Part shown: positions 16,770 to 25,868 of the stretch, in pieces | How the letters are laid out: each line of letters starts with the position of its first letter | How positions within the stretch are numbered: the first letter of the stretch is position 1 | From: Hwanghaeella sp964350445 | GTDB taxonomy: Bacteria > Pseudomonadota > Alphaproteobacteria > UBA8366 > Aestuariispiraceae | Direction: 5' to 3' | NCBI GenBank assembly: GCA_964350445.1 | Contig: CAYGKA010000020.1 | Location: 1-64,000 of the forward strand | DNA: 64,000 nt | Program-made: the position numbers and the translations under genes | The notes under the pieces: generated by a model | The model's input: the letters and a program-made list of their open reading frames with translations, nothing else | The model's database searches: none | What the model was told of the DNA's origin: nothing

Positions 16770-18044
16770 TTATTCCACGCGGCGCAGAACCGCGACGGCT
16801 TCCAGATGGGCCGACCAGGTGAACTGATCGATCGGCGTCGCGCTGTCGATACGGTAGCCGCCATCGGCCAGGATGCGCAGGTCGCGCGCCAAAGTGGCGG
16901 GGTTGCACGACACAGCGACGACCGTCGGCACGGGTGATGAAGCAATTTCGGCGGCCTGATCCGCGGCGCCGGCGCGTGGCGGATCGAAAACCACCACGTC
17001 ATAGGGGGCGAGATCCTTTGCGGCGATCGGGTTTCGAGCCAAGTCCCGGGCTTCCACCGTCACGTTTCCGCCGCCCATGCGCTGAACCGCAGCCAGTAGG
17101 GATTTGTCTATCTCAACCGCGTGCACGCTGTGTCCCGCCGCCGCCAAGGGCAGGGAAATCGTGCCGCAGCCACAGAAAAGATCGGCGACACGGCGGGCGC
17201 CCTTGGCCGCGTCCAGCACGCGTTCGACGATCGCGCGCTCTCCTTCCTCGCTGGCCTGCAGGAACGCGGCAGCCGGCGGCGCCAGCTTTGCGCCCTCGAT
17301 TTCCAAGACGAAGAGGCGTCGTTCCACGACCGGATCCGCGCCCGATCGATCCTGCCAGACAAGGCGCGCGAGGTCGGTTTCCTCGGCCCAATCGGTCAGC
17401 AAATAGCGTTCATCAAGGGACAGGTCTTTCGGTTTCTCGGGCATCAGTACCGCTTCGACGCCGGACGTGCCTTCCGTTAGCTGGATGTCACCGCCGCGGC
17501 CCATGGACGGCAAGGCACCCAGCAGCGCCGGGAGCCGCGGCAACAGGGCGGTCAAGGCCGGCCGCAGGATCAGACAGCCTTCCGTATCGATGATCCTGTT
17601 CGTGCCGCGTTCGTTGAACCCGACGATCCAGCCCTTGACGGTCTTGATGCAGGAAAGCCGCGCGCGGCGGCGCGAGGCGGGCGGGACGGATACAGTTTCC
17701 GCCAAAGCAATGTCGGTGAATCCGCGTTTCGAAAGTGCATCTGCCAGCAAGTCGCGTTTGAATGCAGCTATCGCGGGCAGGCTCACATGCTGCAAGGAAC
17801 ATCCGCCGCAGGTGCCGAAATGGGGGCAGGGCGGTTCCGTCCGGTCCGGACCAGGCGTGACCAGTTCTGCCTCGGTCGCGAGTTTCCCATCGCCGCGCGG
17901 GGCAGTCTTCAGAACCTGGAATATGTCGCCGGGCGTGGAAAAGGGGATGTAGACCGGCCCGTCCGGTCCGTCGGCAACACCATCGCCGCGGGCACCCAGT
18001 TTCGTTACTTCAACCAATTTTGACTGGTCCATTTTCATATCCAT
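16770..18044 (-). CDS. TrmA/RlmD-family RNA uracil-C5 methyltransferase
   Basis: A 424-residue class I SAM methyltransferase of the RumA/TrmA/RlmD group. It has an N-terminal TRAM-like domain (GDGVADGPDGPVYIPFSTPG), a four-cysteine iron-sulphur motif with CPHFGTCGGCSLQH and a later Cys in LSCIKT, the SAM-binding DLFCGCGTISLPLA, VFDPPRAGA, and the catalytic VAVSCNPATLARD. It probably makes 5-methyluridine in 23S rRNA or tRNA; which site cannot be told. The ATG at 18044 was used, but ATGs 2 and 4 codons downstream are equally possible. It is divergent from motA. Confidence 0.87.
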   Translation of the reverse strand: MDMKMDQSKLVEVTKLGARGDGVADGPDGPVYIPFSTPGDIFQVLKTAPRGDGKLATEAELVTPGPDRTEPPCPHFGTCGGCSLQHVSLPAIAAFKRDLLADALSKRGFTDIALAETVSVPPASRRRARLSCIKTVKGWIVGFNERGTNRIIDTEGCLILRPALTALLPRLPALLGALPSMGRGGDIQLTEGTSGVEAVLMPEKPKDLSLDERYLLTDWAEETDLARLVWQDRSGADPVVERRLFVLEIEGAKLAPPAAAFLQASEEGERAIVERVLDAAKGARRVADLFCGCGTISLPLAAAGHSVHAVEIDKSLLAAVQRMGGGNVTVEARDLARNPIAAKDLAPYDVVVFDPPRAGAADQAAEIASSPVPTVVAVSCNPATLARDLRILADGGYRIDSATPIDQFTWSAHLEAVAVLRRVE

Positions 18045-18185
18045 CAAAGAAACGTTTAAATATCCAGCGAACTAATGTAAATTTTTGAGGGGAATTTCTT
18101 ATGTACGCTGGGGGTTTGGCTGCCTTTTACATAGCCTGACTTAAGAATTTGCCGCCTTTATTTAAAAGTGGACGGCCTGGAACCG

Positions 18186-18983
18186 ATGTCGATCAATACT
18201 TTCATTGCCTTTGTTTTGTGCATCAGCCTGTTTATCGGGGCAATCGTCATTAGCACCGACAACTATTGGATTTTTGTCAGTGCATCCAGCTTTGTGATGG
18301 TTATCGGCGGAACACTTGCCGCGACATTCCTGGGGCAGGAGGCGCGGTATGTCTTGCTTGCCCTGCGGGGGATCATGTCGACTTTCTCCGTCCAGCGGAT
18401 CGGTCGCAGCATTTTGAACCAAGAAGTCGGCCGTATCATCCGCTGGGGATACCTATCCCAGCAAAAGGGGGTTTCTGCGTTGGACCCCGAAGTTCAGAAG
18501 GTCCAGGCGGACCCGTTTCTGAGCTTCGGCCTTGAGCTTGTGCTTTCCGGTTACAAGGCGCCCGAAATCAGGGCCAATCTTCAATCCGTGGCCAATTCCA
18601 CCTTCGAACGGAACATGGTCCCGGCAAATATTTGCAAAAGCATGGCCAGCACCGCACCGGCCTTCGGCATGATCGGCACCCTGGTCGGTTTGATCATCAT
18701 GCTGGACGACATGGGCTCGGACCCTTCGCAATTGGGGAAGGGCCTGGCGGTAGCGCTGAATACCACACTCTACGGCGTCATCCTGGCACGGATGGTTTGC
18801 GTGCCGGCCGCCAACAAGATGACTCAACGGCATGAAATCCACCGGTTTCGCCACGAATTGTTGTTGGAAGGGCTGGCTTTGCTGGCCGATCGCAAGAACC
18901 CGCGGTTTATCCAGGACAGAATGAACAGCTTCCTGGACCCAGCGATCCGCTTCGACATCGATAAACAATTGCGTGAGCGGTAG
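18186..18983 (+). CDS. motA: Flagellar motor stator protein MotA (PomA type)
   Basis: A 265-residue stator protein with four transmembrane helices: two near the N-terminus (FIAFVLCISLFIGAIVI; FVMVIGGTLAATFLG) and two at about residues 150-205. The PomA-like sequence NICKSMASTAPAFGMIGTLV carries the conserved helix-3 Pro/Gly residues. Together with MotB it forms the ion channel that drives flagellar rotation. The PomA resemblance hints at Na+ coupling, but the ion cannot be settled by reading. The ATG at 18186 was chosen over a GTG six codons upstream. motB starts 10 bp after the stop. Confidence 0.93.
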   Translation: MSINTFIAFVLCISLFIGAIVISTDNYWIFVSASSFVMVIGGTLAATFLGQEARYVLLALRGIMSTFSVQRIGRSILNQEVGRIIRWGYLSQQKGVSALDPEVQKVQADPFLSFGLELVLSGYKAPEIRANLQSVANSTFERNMVPANICKSMASTAPAFGMIGTLVGLIIMLDDMGSDPSQLGKGLAVALNTTLYGVILARMVCVPAANKMTQRHEIHRFRHELLLEGLALLADRKNPRFIQDRMNSFLDPAIRFDIDKQLRER

Positions 18984-18993
18984 GGAGACCCGA

Positions 18994-19689
18994 ATGCCCC
19001 AGCGCCGCCGCAGATCGGATGCCGTTCAAGACAATGAAGAAGATTGGCTCGTCACCTATGCGGACGCCATAACGCTGCTAATGGCGTTTTTCGTCATGCT
19101 GGTTTCTTTTTCCAAGGTCGACTTGGTTCGGTTCGAGGAAGTTCAGGCCGGGCTCAAGGGCGAAATCGGAAACCGCAAGGACGAAGAACTGACGCAGGAA
19201 ATCCTGAAGGATCTTCCGCTCTATAACATGCAGAGCAAGATCCAAGCGATAATCGATACGAGTTCGAAGCTTCCTCCCGGGGATGTCCAGGTCGGTTTCG
19301 ACGACGAAGGGATTGTGATCGATTTCGTGGTGGGATCGTTCTTTGAGCCCCAATCCGTCGAATTGACGGAACCCGCACAGTACATCCTTCGGCAAATCTA
19401 CTACGACTTGGGCGAGCCGCCTTACGATATCTATTTCGTCGATGTCGAGGGGCACACGGACGACGTGCCGATTAGCACGCCCGTATTCGCGTCGAACTGG
19501 GAGTTGTCCGCCCATCAGGCGGCCAGCGTGGTACGTTTTCTAATTGAAGAAGGGATGGACCCGCCCCGACTGCAGGCGGCGGGCTATGCAGATACGCGGC
19601 CCAAACTGCCGCCTTTGGATATAACCGGCGAACCGATCCCGGAAAACCGACGACTGAACAGGCGCATCGCGATCCGCCTCCACCCATAG
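18994..19689 (+). CDS. motB: Flagellar motor stator protein MotB
   Basis: A 231-residue protein with a basic N-terminus, one transmembrane helix (DAITLLMAFFVMLVSFSKVD) and a C-terminal OmpA-like peptidoglycan-binding domain (VEGHTDDVPI, NWELSAHQAASVVRFLI, NRRLNRRIAI). The aspartate in TYADAITLL is the ion-carrying residue of MotB/PomB. The ATG at 18994 follows GGGAG; an upstream in-frame GTG inside motA is less likely. It is coupled to motA. No other flagellar gene is in the window, so the stator pair is detached from any flagellar cluster here. Confidence 0.93.
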   Translation: MPQRRRRSDAVQDNEEDWLVTYADAITLLMAFFVMLVSFSKVDLVRFEEVQAGLKGEIGNRKDEELTQEILKDLPLYNMQSKIQAIIDTSSKLPPGDVQVGFDDEGIVIDFVVGSFFEPQSVELTEPAQYILRQIYYDLGEPPYDIYFVDVEGHTDDVPISTPVFASNWELSAHQAASVVRFLIEEGMDPPRLQAAGYADTRPKLPPLDITGEPIPENRRLNRRIAIRLHP

Positions 19690-19758
19690 GGGAGAACTGC
19701 ACCAAGAGAAGGATATAAAAGTGGATCATTTCAGGAAACAAGCAGGCTTTCGAAATGT

Positions 19759-19786
19759 CTGTGACGCCGGTCACAGGTTTTCTCTT
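19759..19786 (+). terminator. Putative terminator after motAB
   Basis: A perfect 7-bp stem, CTGTGAC/GTCACAG around GCCG, is followed by GTTTTCTCTT. It lies 70 bp after motB and before the MBL-fold gene, the expected place for an intrinsic terminator. The U-tract is imperfect. Confidence 0.5.
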
Positions 19787-19880
19787 GAAAACCAACTATC
19801 GGTAACTGAAGGTGTTTTGGGCATTTGGGCTATGCTCATCGCGGGGGGAAAATGATAACTAATTTGGTTTGTCTGGTGGC

Positions 19881-20705
19881 ATGGCCTTCAAAGTAAAATT
19901 CTGGGGCGTTCGAGGATCGATCGCTTGCCCGTCGCCGCGCCATATCGGCTTTGGCGGGAACACGAGCTGTATCGAAGTCTCGACCGGTGGCGAACGCATC
20001 ATTTTCGATGCCGGAACTGGGATTCGGAACCTGGGCGCATGGCTGCTTCGCAAGGATGTGCATCGCGCCAACATCATGCTGTCTCACACTCATTGGGATC
20101 ACATAAACGGCTTTCCATTCTTCACGCCGGCCTTCGTTCCCGGCAAAAGTTTTAACATCATGGCTGGGCATATCCAGGAAGAGGGCGGCGTTCGAAAAGT
20201 ACTGGGGGGCCAGATGGCCCAGCCGTTCTTCCCGGTTCCGCTTGAAGCGATGCAGTCGAACCTGTCGTTCGAGGATTTCACCGCGGGGGATTCCTTCAGC
20301 CTTACGCCGGGTGTCGTTATCCGCACCAAACCCCTGAACCATCCGAACGGGGCTACGGGGTACCGGGTCGAGTTCAAGGGCAAGTCCATGTGCTATGTGA
20401 CGGATCTGGAGCACGTACCCGGCAAGCCCGACGAAACGGTTTTGGAACTGATCGACGGCGCGGATCTTGTGATCTACGACAGCACCTACACGGAAGAGGA
20501 ATTCCCCAGCAAAGTGGGGTGGGGGCATTCGACGTGGGAGGAAGGCGTCAAGCTTTGCCAGATGGCAAACGCCAAGATGCTGGCGATTTTCCATCACGAT
20601 CCGACCCATGATGACAAATTCATGGAAGAGTTGGAAATGAAGGCGCGGGACAAGTGGTCCGGCGCTGTCGTTGCGCGGGAAAATATGCGTATCAACCTAC
20701 TCTAG
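19881..20705 (+). CDS. MBL-fold metallo-hydrolase
   Basis: A 274-residue metallo-beta-lactamase-fold protein. The opening KVKFWGVRGSIACPSP, the GGNTSCIEV strand and HTHWDHINGFPFF (H-x-H-x-D-H metal motif) place it with the RNase Z-like/phosphodiesterase group that often sits beside signalling genes. Later metal ligands are likely in CYVTDLEH and FHHDPTHDD. The substrate is unknown; cyclic nucleotides are one possibility. The ATG at 19881 was used. It is followed 181 bp later by the GAF/HD-GYP gene on the same strand. Confidence 0.85.
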   Translation: MAFKVKFWGVRGSIACPSPRHIGFGGNTSCIEVSTGGERIIFDAGTGIRNLGAWLLRKDVHRANIMLSHTHWDHINGFPFFTPAFVPGKSFNIMAGHIQEEGGVRKVLGGQMAQPFFPVPLEAMQSNLSFEDFTAGDSFSLTPGVVIRTKPLNHPNGATGYRVEFKGKSMCYVTDLEHVPGKPDETVLELIDGADLVIYDSTYTEEEFPSKVGWGHSTWEEGVKLCQMANAKMLAIFHHDPTHDDKFMEELEMKARDKWSGAVVARENMRINLL

Positions 20706-20886
20706 GCACTCATCGCTTCTGCACAAATTTTTATTGAAGCGCGCGCGGCTCCAGGAACGGTCTTACCTTGAACGCGCGAACTGACTATCCTTCCGGTATA
20801 CTGCGGGATCTTTACGGGTATCCGGACCCGCTGGGCGTCGCTGTTTGGCGACGAGGGGGCATATTCGGGGTAAAGGCTGGTTTCAT

Positions 20887-22719
20887 TTGACTGAAGAAAA
20901 GCAGGACGCGACCGCTGTGCGGGGTCCGATGCTGAGCCCGGATCGTGATCCGTATGGCCTGCAGGCCAAGGCGGAACGGCGATCTTCCGGCGTGTTCGGC
21001 GGCCGCCGTGAAGGTGACCGCCTCATCCGGCGGTTGATCGAGCTTGGGATTGCGCTGTCGGCGGAACGGAACACCGACCGCCTGTTGGAAATGATCCTTC
21101 TCGAAGCCAAACAGATCTACAACGCCGACGGCGGGACGCTGTACCTGACGACGGAGGACGAATCCGGCCTAGCCTTCAAGATCATGCGGAACGACACGTT
21201 GCAGGTCGCGCTTGGCGGGACGACGGGCAAACAGATCCCCTTTCCGCCGGTGCCGCTGTTCCGCGATGATGGGGCGAAGAACGCGAACAATGTCGCCTCC
21301 AACGTTTGGCACCAACGCCAGGCGGTGAACATCGCCGACGCCTATGAGGCGGAGGATTACGATTTCAGCGGCACGAAGAAGTTCGACGAAAGTACGGGCT
21401 ATCGGTCGCAATCCTTCCTGACCGTCCCGATGATCAACACCAATGAGGAAGTCATCGGCGTATTGCAGTTGATCAATGCCCGGGACGCCGCAGGCAAAAC
21501 GGTTTCCTTCGACCGAAAACTTCAGCCCCTGATCGAGGCGCTGACCAGCCAGGCCGCCGTCGCGCTCGAGAACTCCATGCTTATCAACGAGCAGAGGCGA
21601 TTGTGGGATTCCTTGATCGAGATGCTTGCATCATCGATTGACGACAAGTCGCCCTATACCGGCGGTCATTGCCAACGTGTGCCCGTCGTCACGAAAATGC
21701 TGGTCGATGCGGCATGCAAGAGCAAGGAAGGCATTTTCGCCGATTTCGACCTCACCTCTGATGAATGGTACGAACTTCATGTTGCGGCCTGGCTGCACGA
21801 CTGCGGCAAGGTGACGACGCCGGAATACGTGGTCGACAAAGCGTCGAAGCTTGAAACGATCTATAACCGTATCAATGAAATCCGCACGCGTTTCGAGGTC
21901 CTGCGCCGGGATGCGGAAATCGACTGTCTGAAGGCGCAGCTCGCGGGTAAGGACAAGGCGGAGGCCGAAGCCGTGTTCGATGCCGCCTGCCAGAGATTAG
22001 CGGAGGAGTTCAAGTTCGTCGCCGAAGCGAATGTAGGCGGTGAGTTCATGGATGACGGGGCGCTTGCCCGGCTGAACGACATCGCCGGCCAAACCTGGGT
22101 CCGTCATTTCGACAAGACCATGGGGTTGAGCCCGGCGGAAGAGATGTTTCTGAAGGACAAAATGCCACCGACGCCGCATCTGGAGCCCGTGTTGGGCGAT
22201 CTGCCGGAGCACGAAGTCGGCAAATACAATCGTGGGGAATTGTACAATCTTTCCATCCGTCGCGGCACCCTGACCCAGGAAGAGCGAGAGACGATCAACG
22301 ACCACATCGCCGTCACGATCAAGATGTTGGAGCAACTGCCGTTCCCGAAGAATATGCGCCGGGTGCCCGAATATGCGGGCGGCCACCACGAAAAGATGGA
22401 TGGAACGGGTTATCCGCGCGGATTGGTGAAGTCGGAAATGTCGATCCCGGCGCGCGTGATGGCGATCGCCGATATTTTCGAGGCGCTCACCGCCGGGGAC
22501 AGGCCCTATAAGAAGGCGAAAACGGTCAGCGAGTCTTTGCGGATCATGAGCTTCATGGTCAAGGACCAACACATCGATGCCGACCTTTTCGATCTGTTCC
22601 TGCGCACTGGCGTTTGGCAGAAATATGCAGACCAATTCCTGGAACCGCATCAGATCGACAATGTAACAATCGAAGATTTCCTGCCGGCGCCGGAACTACT
22701 CACCGCCGCCGGCGCCTGA
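20887..22719 (+). CDS. GAF domain plus HD-GYP phosphodiesterase
   Basis: A protein of about 610 residues: GAF domain (about 60-240), then an HD-GYP c-di-GMP phosphodiesterase domain. The HD dyad is in LHDCGKVTTPEYV (His304, Asp305) and the GYP loop is GGHHEKMDGTGYPRG (508-510). Between DKASKLE and LTQEERETINDH there is a charged helical insertion of about 130 residues, which standard HD-GYP domains do not have. The start is uncertain: TTG at 20845, TTG at 20887 or ATG at 20929. No signal peptide or membrane span is seen, so it acts in the cytoplasm. It follows motAB and the MBL protein, fitting control of motility. Confidence 0.88.
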   Translation: MTEEKQDATAVRGPMLSPDRDPYGLQAKAERRSSGVFGGRREGDRLIRRLIELGIALSAERNTDRLLEMILLEAKQIYNADGGTLYLTTEDESGLAFKIMRNDTLQVALGGTTGKQIPFPPVPLFRDDGAKNANNVASNVWHQRQAVNIADAYEAEDYDFSGTKKFDESTGYRSQSFLTVPMINTNEEVIGVLQLINARDAAGKTVSFDRKLQPLIEALTSQAAVALENSMLINEQRRLWDSLIEMLASSIDDKSPYTGGHCQRVPVVTKMLVDAACKSKEGIFADFDLTSDEWYELHVAAWLHDCGKVTTPEYVVDKASKLETIYNRINEIRTRFEVLRRDAEIDCLKAQLAGKDKAEAEAVFDAACQRLAEEFKFVAEANVGGEFMDDGALARLNDIAGQTWVRHFDKTMGLSPAEEMFLKDKMPPTPHLEPVLGDLPEHEVGKYNRGELYNLSIRRGTLTQEERETINDHIAVTIKMLEQLPFPKNMRRVPEYAGGHHEKMDGTGYPRGLVKSEMSIPARVMAIADIFEALTAGDRPYKKAKTVSESLRIMSFMVKDQHIDADLFDLFLRTGVWQKYADQFLEPHQIDNVTIEDFLPAPELLTAAGA

Positions 22720-22751
22720 ACCGGCGGTCAAAGGCGCTTTGCCCTCAAAGC

Positions 22752-22786
22752 ATTTGCAGTGACCCAGCACTTGGGTTACGGCAAAT
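22752..22786. promoter_or_regulatory. Long hairpin upstream of threonine aldolase
   Basis: ATTTGC-A-GTGACCCA pairs with TGGGTTAC-G-GCAAAT around a five-base loop: 14 pairs with one A/G mismatch and one G-U pair. It fills much of the 103-bp gap between the HD-GYP gene and the aldolase gene. No U-run follows on the plus strand, so it may be an operator, an attenuator or a factor-dependent terminator. Confidence 0.4.
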
Positions 22787-22822
22787 CTGCATACCTATTT
22801 CGACCGCCATTGGAGCTTAGAT

Positions 22823-23893
22823 ATGACCTATCCCGCCGCATCGTCGGACCGTCCGGCAGCCTATACCGGTGCCAACAGGATCATCGACCTGCGCAGCGAT
22901 ACGGTGACGCGGCCGTCACAGGGCATGTATGACGCGATTGCATCCGCCCCTGTCGGCGACGACGTTTATGGCGACGATCCGACCGTGAATGCGCTGGAGG
23001 CGAAGGCGGCGGACATGATGGGCAAGGACGCAGCGGTGCTGTTTGCGAGCGGGACACAGTCCAATCTGGCGGCCGTCATGGCGCATTGCGGGCGGGGCGA
23101 GGAATATCTCATTGGCGTCGGCTACCACATCGTGACCTACGAGGCGATGGGAACCGCGGTCCTTGGTAGCGCCGTTCCCTACGCGATACCGACCAATGAT
23201 GCGGGTGAGATACCGCTGGAAGCAATAAAGGCGGCCGTGAAGTTGCCGGATCCGCATTTTCCGGTAACGCGGCTTCTGTCGCTGGAGAACACGCACAACG
23301 GCAAGCCGATCGCCATGGAATACATGGCGCGTGCCACGGCCATCGCCCGGGACGCCGGCCTGAATACGCATCTTGATGGGGCGCGGGTGATGAACGCGGC
23401 CGTCGCGCTTGGTGTTCAGCCCCGTGAGATCGCGGCCTATTTCGATACGGTCTCGGTCTGCCTATCCAAAGGGTTGGGCGCGCCTGTCGGGACCGTTCTT
23501 GTTGGTTCGAAAGACTTGATCGCAAAGGCGCGCCGTATCCGAAAGATGCTCGGTGGTGCCATGCGGCAAGCGGGAGTCATTGCCGCCTGCGGCCTATATG
23601 CCCTGGAAAACAATGTCGAGCGCTTGGCGGAGGATCACCTCAACGCGTCGCACTTGGCGGACGGCCTCAGGGATCTGGCTGTTGACGGTCTCGATGTCGT
23701 CGCGTGCAACACGAACATGGTTTTCGTGGATATGTCCGACGACCTCGTGGCGCGGATGCCGGCCGAGTTGATGAAGCGCGGCGTGCAGATCTCGAGCCGC
23801 TCAAACCGAGTGCGCCTTGTCACCCATCTCGACGTCAGCGGCGCGGATGTGCAAAGGGTGGTTTCCGCTTTTGGGGATGCCTGTGCCGACTGA
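22823..23893 (+). CDS. ltaE: Low-specificity L-threonine aldolase
   Basis: A 356-residue fold-type I PLP enzyme cleaving L-threonine or allo-threonine to glycine and acetaldehyde. Diagnostic sequence: IDLRSDTVTRPSQGMYDA at the N-terminus, GDDVYGDDPTVN, FASGTQSNL, THLDGARVMNAAVALG, and the PLP lysine in CLSKGLGAPVG. The ATG at 22823 has GGAGCTTAGAT in front. It converges with the LysR gene, 11 bp apart. Confidence 0.92.
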   Translation: MTYPAASSDRPAAYTGANRIIDLRSDTVTRPSQGMYDAIASAPVGDDVYGDDPTVNALEAKAADMMGKDAAVLFASGTQSNLAAVMAHCGRGEEYLIGVGYHIVTYEAMGTAVLGSAVPYAIPTNDAGEIPLEAIKAAVKLPDPHFPVTRLLSLENTHNGKPIAMEYMARATAIARDAGLNTHLDGARVMNAAVALGVQPREIAAYFDTVSVCLSKGLGAPVGTVLVGSKDLIAKARRIRKMLGGAMRQAGVIAACGLYALENNVERLAEDHLNASHLADGLRDLAVDGLDVVACNTNMVFVDMSDDLVARMPAELMKRGVQISSRSNRVRLVTHLDVSGADVQRVVSAFGDACAD

Positions 23894-23904
23894 GGCCCGG
23901 TGCC

Positions 23905-24909
23905 TTATTCTTCCAGTATCTCGATTGTGTTGGCTAGGTGGGGGGCTATTTCCTGGAACCTGGCTATGGTTTGGCGGCGCGTGATTCGGCGGCAATCGGT
24001 TGCCAGTCGCTCCGGTAGTCGCCCCAACTCGTCGGAACGGGCTATCAGCCAGATGCGCCTCGACAAGGCTGGGAAGGGGAGCGGCCGTATATCGATATGC
24101 GGCGTGAAGCGTTCCGCGTCCAGCAGGCTGAGGGGATTGGCGATCGCCCATCCACCTGACTGTACCACCGTCGCGAAGACCGAACGCGCCGCGTCGAACG
24201 CGAACCGCCGCGACGCATTGAAACGAACGCGCCGCAAATGCTGAGCGATCAACCGGCCGACATGCGTTTCCTCGGAAAATTGGACAAAGGGAAGCTCCGC
24301 CAATTGAGTTAAAAGGTCTTCGTCCGGATCGACGGCCCCTTTCGCGCTCACCAAGAAGAACGTTTCGCGCAGGATCGGCGTGACCCAATAGGCGCTGGAG
24401 TCGTCCGGTAGGATGGAGCAGATGGCAATATCTGCTTTGCGGCCGACGAGTTCCTGAATCATCATATCCGAACGGCCGGATGAGGCGCTGACGAAACAGT
24501 TTCGGAATTGCGCTTGCAGCCGGGATACGAGAACCGGCGTCAAGGAAATATCAAAGTCGTCGATAATCGATAGGGTGAGCTTCGGCAGCGCGGTCAAATT
24601 CAACTCGGCCAGTTCTGTCTGTGCTTCCGAGACGGTTTCCAGGATTTTGTGGGCATGGCGGCGAAGGACCTGGCCCGCGGGTGTGAGGGTTATCGGCCGT
24701 CCCCGCCGGTCAAACAGCTTTGCACCGACCGCGCTTTCCAAGGCCGTGATCTGCTGGCTGACACTGGATGGACTGCTGCCCATCCTTTCCGCTGCACCGC
24801 CGGTGGATCTGGTTTCCTCAACCGCCACGAATACTTTCAAACCGCGGAGGGTCAGGTCGGCACCGGATTTGGCCTCCGCCCCGCTGGACCGTATCGAGTC
24901 GTCATTCAT
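23905..24909 (-). CDS. LysR-family transcriptional regulator
   Basis: A 334-residue LysR regulator. The winged helix-turn-helix covers about residues 24-83 (LKVFVAVEETRSTGGAAERM, SSVSQQITALESAVGAKLF, RRGRPITLTPAG), followed by a periplasmic-binding-like effector domain. The N-terminal 22 residues before the HTH are an unusually long lead. Targets are unknown; candidates are its own promoter, the RraA/dehydratase operon that ends 205 bp upstream, and ltaE across the convergent junction. Confidence 0.9.
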   Translation of the reverse strand: MNDDSIRSSGAEAKSGADLTLRGLKVFVAVEETRSTGGAAERMGSSPSSVSQQITALESAVGAKLFDRRGRPITLTPAGQVLRRHAHKILETVSEAQTELAELNLTALPKLTLSIIDDFDISLTPVLVSRLQAQFRNCFVSASSGRSDMMIQELVGRKADIAICSILPDDSSAYWVTPILRETFFLVSAKGAVDPDEDLLTQLAELPFVQFSEETHVGRLIAQHLRRVRFNASRRFAFDAARSVFATVVQSGGWAIANPLSLLDAERFTPHIDIRPLPFPALSRRIWLIARSDELGRLPERLATDCRRITRRQTIARFQEIAPHLANTIEILEE

Positions 24910-25114
24910 TGACCGACGGCCCAGACACAGGGTTTCGCCGAAGCGTCACGTGATCGGGCCGTTCTGGTTTCCACGAAATAGACATTTCGGCCACTCAACA
25001 GTTTATTCTGCCCGGCTTCTTTACACGAATGCCTGCTAACATGCACGAATGGCTCAAAGATCAACTCGCCCCCGAATTCTCGTCCAAGGGACCGGCAGTG
25101 GCTGAAAACAAGTC

Positions 25115-25825
25115 TCAGCGGCCGTGCTTCTTCCGCCAGGCCGCGAAGTCGGTCTGTGTTTGTTCGTGGGTCGGGGGATAAAGGCCGATGATGGAGCGCC
25201 CCTCCATGACTTTCTCCGCGACAAAGTCTTCGAAGACGGTCATTTCATGGGCTTCGTTGGCGATGTCGTCTGCGATATCTGCAGGGATGACGACGACACC
25301 CTCGTCGTCCCCCACAACGATGTCGCCCGGGAAGACCGGAACGCCGCCGCAGCCGATCGGCAGGTTGAAATCGATCGCCTGATGCAGCGTCAGGTTCGTC
25401 GGCGAAGACGGACGCTGTTGGTAGGCGGGAATCTCCAGCGTGCCGATCGTCGGGCTGTCTCGGAAACCGCCATCGGTAACGATACCGGCGCCGCCCCGTT
25501 TCATAAGGCGTCGGACCAAGATGTCCCCGGCGGATGCCGCGCGCGGATCCTGGCGGCTGTCGATCACCATGACGTGCCCTTCGGGGCATTGCTCAATGGC
25601 TGCGCGCTGGGGATGTTCGGGGTTTTGGAAAACGGTGATCGGGTTCAAGTCCTCACGCGCTGGAATGTAGCGCAGCGTAAAGGCCGGACCGACCATGTTC
25701 TTACCCTTCTGTGCAATTGGTCCGACATTCTGGATGAAGACATTGCGCAGGCCGCGCTTGAACAGCGCCGTCGTCAGTGTCGCGCAGGAGACGCCGGAGA
25801 GTTTCTCGCGGGTTTGTGGATTCAT
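25115..25825 (-). CDS. RraA-family class II aldolase-like protein
   Basis: A 236-residue member of the RraA / 4-hydroxy-4-methyl-2-oxoglutarate aldolase superfamily. The catalytic segment GGAGIVTDGGFRD keeps the Arg-Asp pair (Arg122, Asp123) of the pyruvate aldolases, so this is probably an enzyme and not an RNase E inhibitor. It is longer than E. coli RraA (161), as are sugar-acid-cluster members. It lies 43 bp downstream of the IlvD/Edd dehydratase on the same strand; cleavage of the resulting 2-keto-3-deoxy acid to pyruvate and an aldehyde is the natural inference. Confidence 0.82.
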   Translation of the reverse strand: MNPQTREKLSGVSCATLTTALFKRGLRNVFIQNVGPIAQKGKNMVGPAFTLRYIPAREDLNPITVFQNPEHPQRAAIEQCPEGHVMVIDSRQDPRAASAGDILVRRLMKRGGAGIVTDGGFRDSPTIGTLEIPAYQQRPSSPTNLTLHQAIDFNLPIGCGGVPVFPGDIVVGDDEGVVVIPADIADDIANEAHEMTVFEDFVAEKVMEGRSIIGLYPPTHEQTQTDFAAWRKKHGR

Positions 25826-25868
25826 TTTTTCTTTCCCTGTTTCCCGGTGTTCTTGGAGCTTTTCCGAC

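Noticed and set aside
25115..25825. Regulator of RNase E (RraA)
   Set aside because: It is longer than RraA, keeps the aldolase Arg-Asp pair and sits in a sugar-acid cluster.
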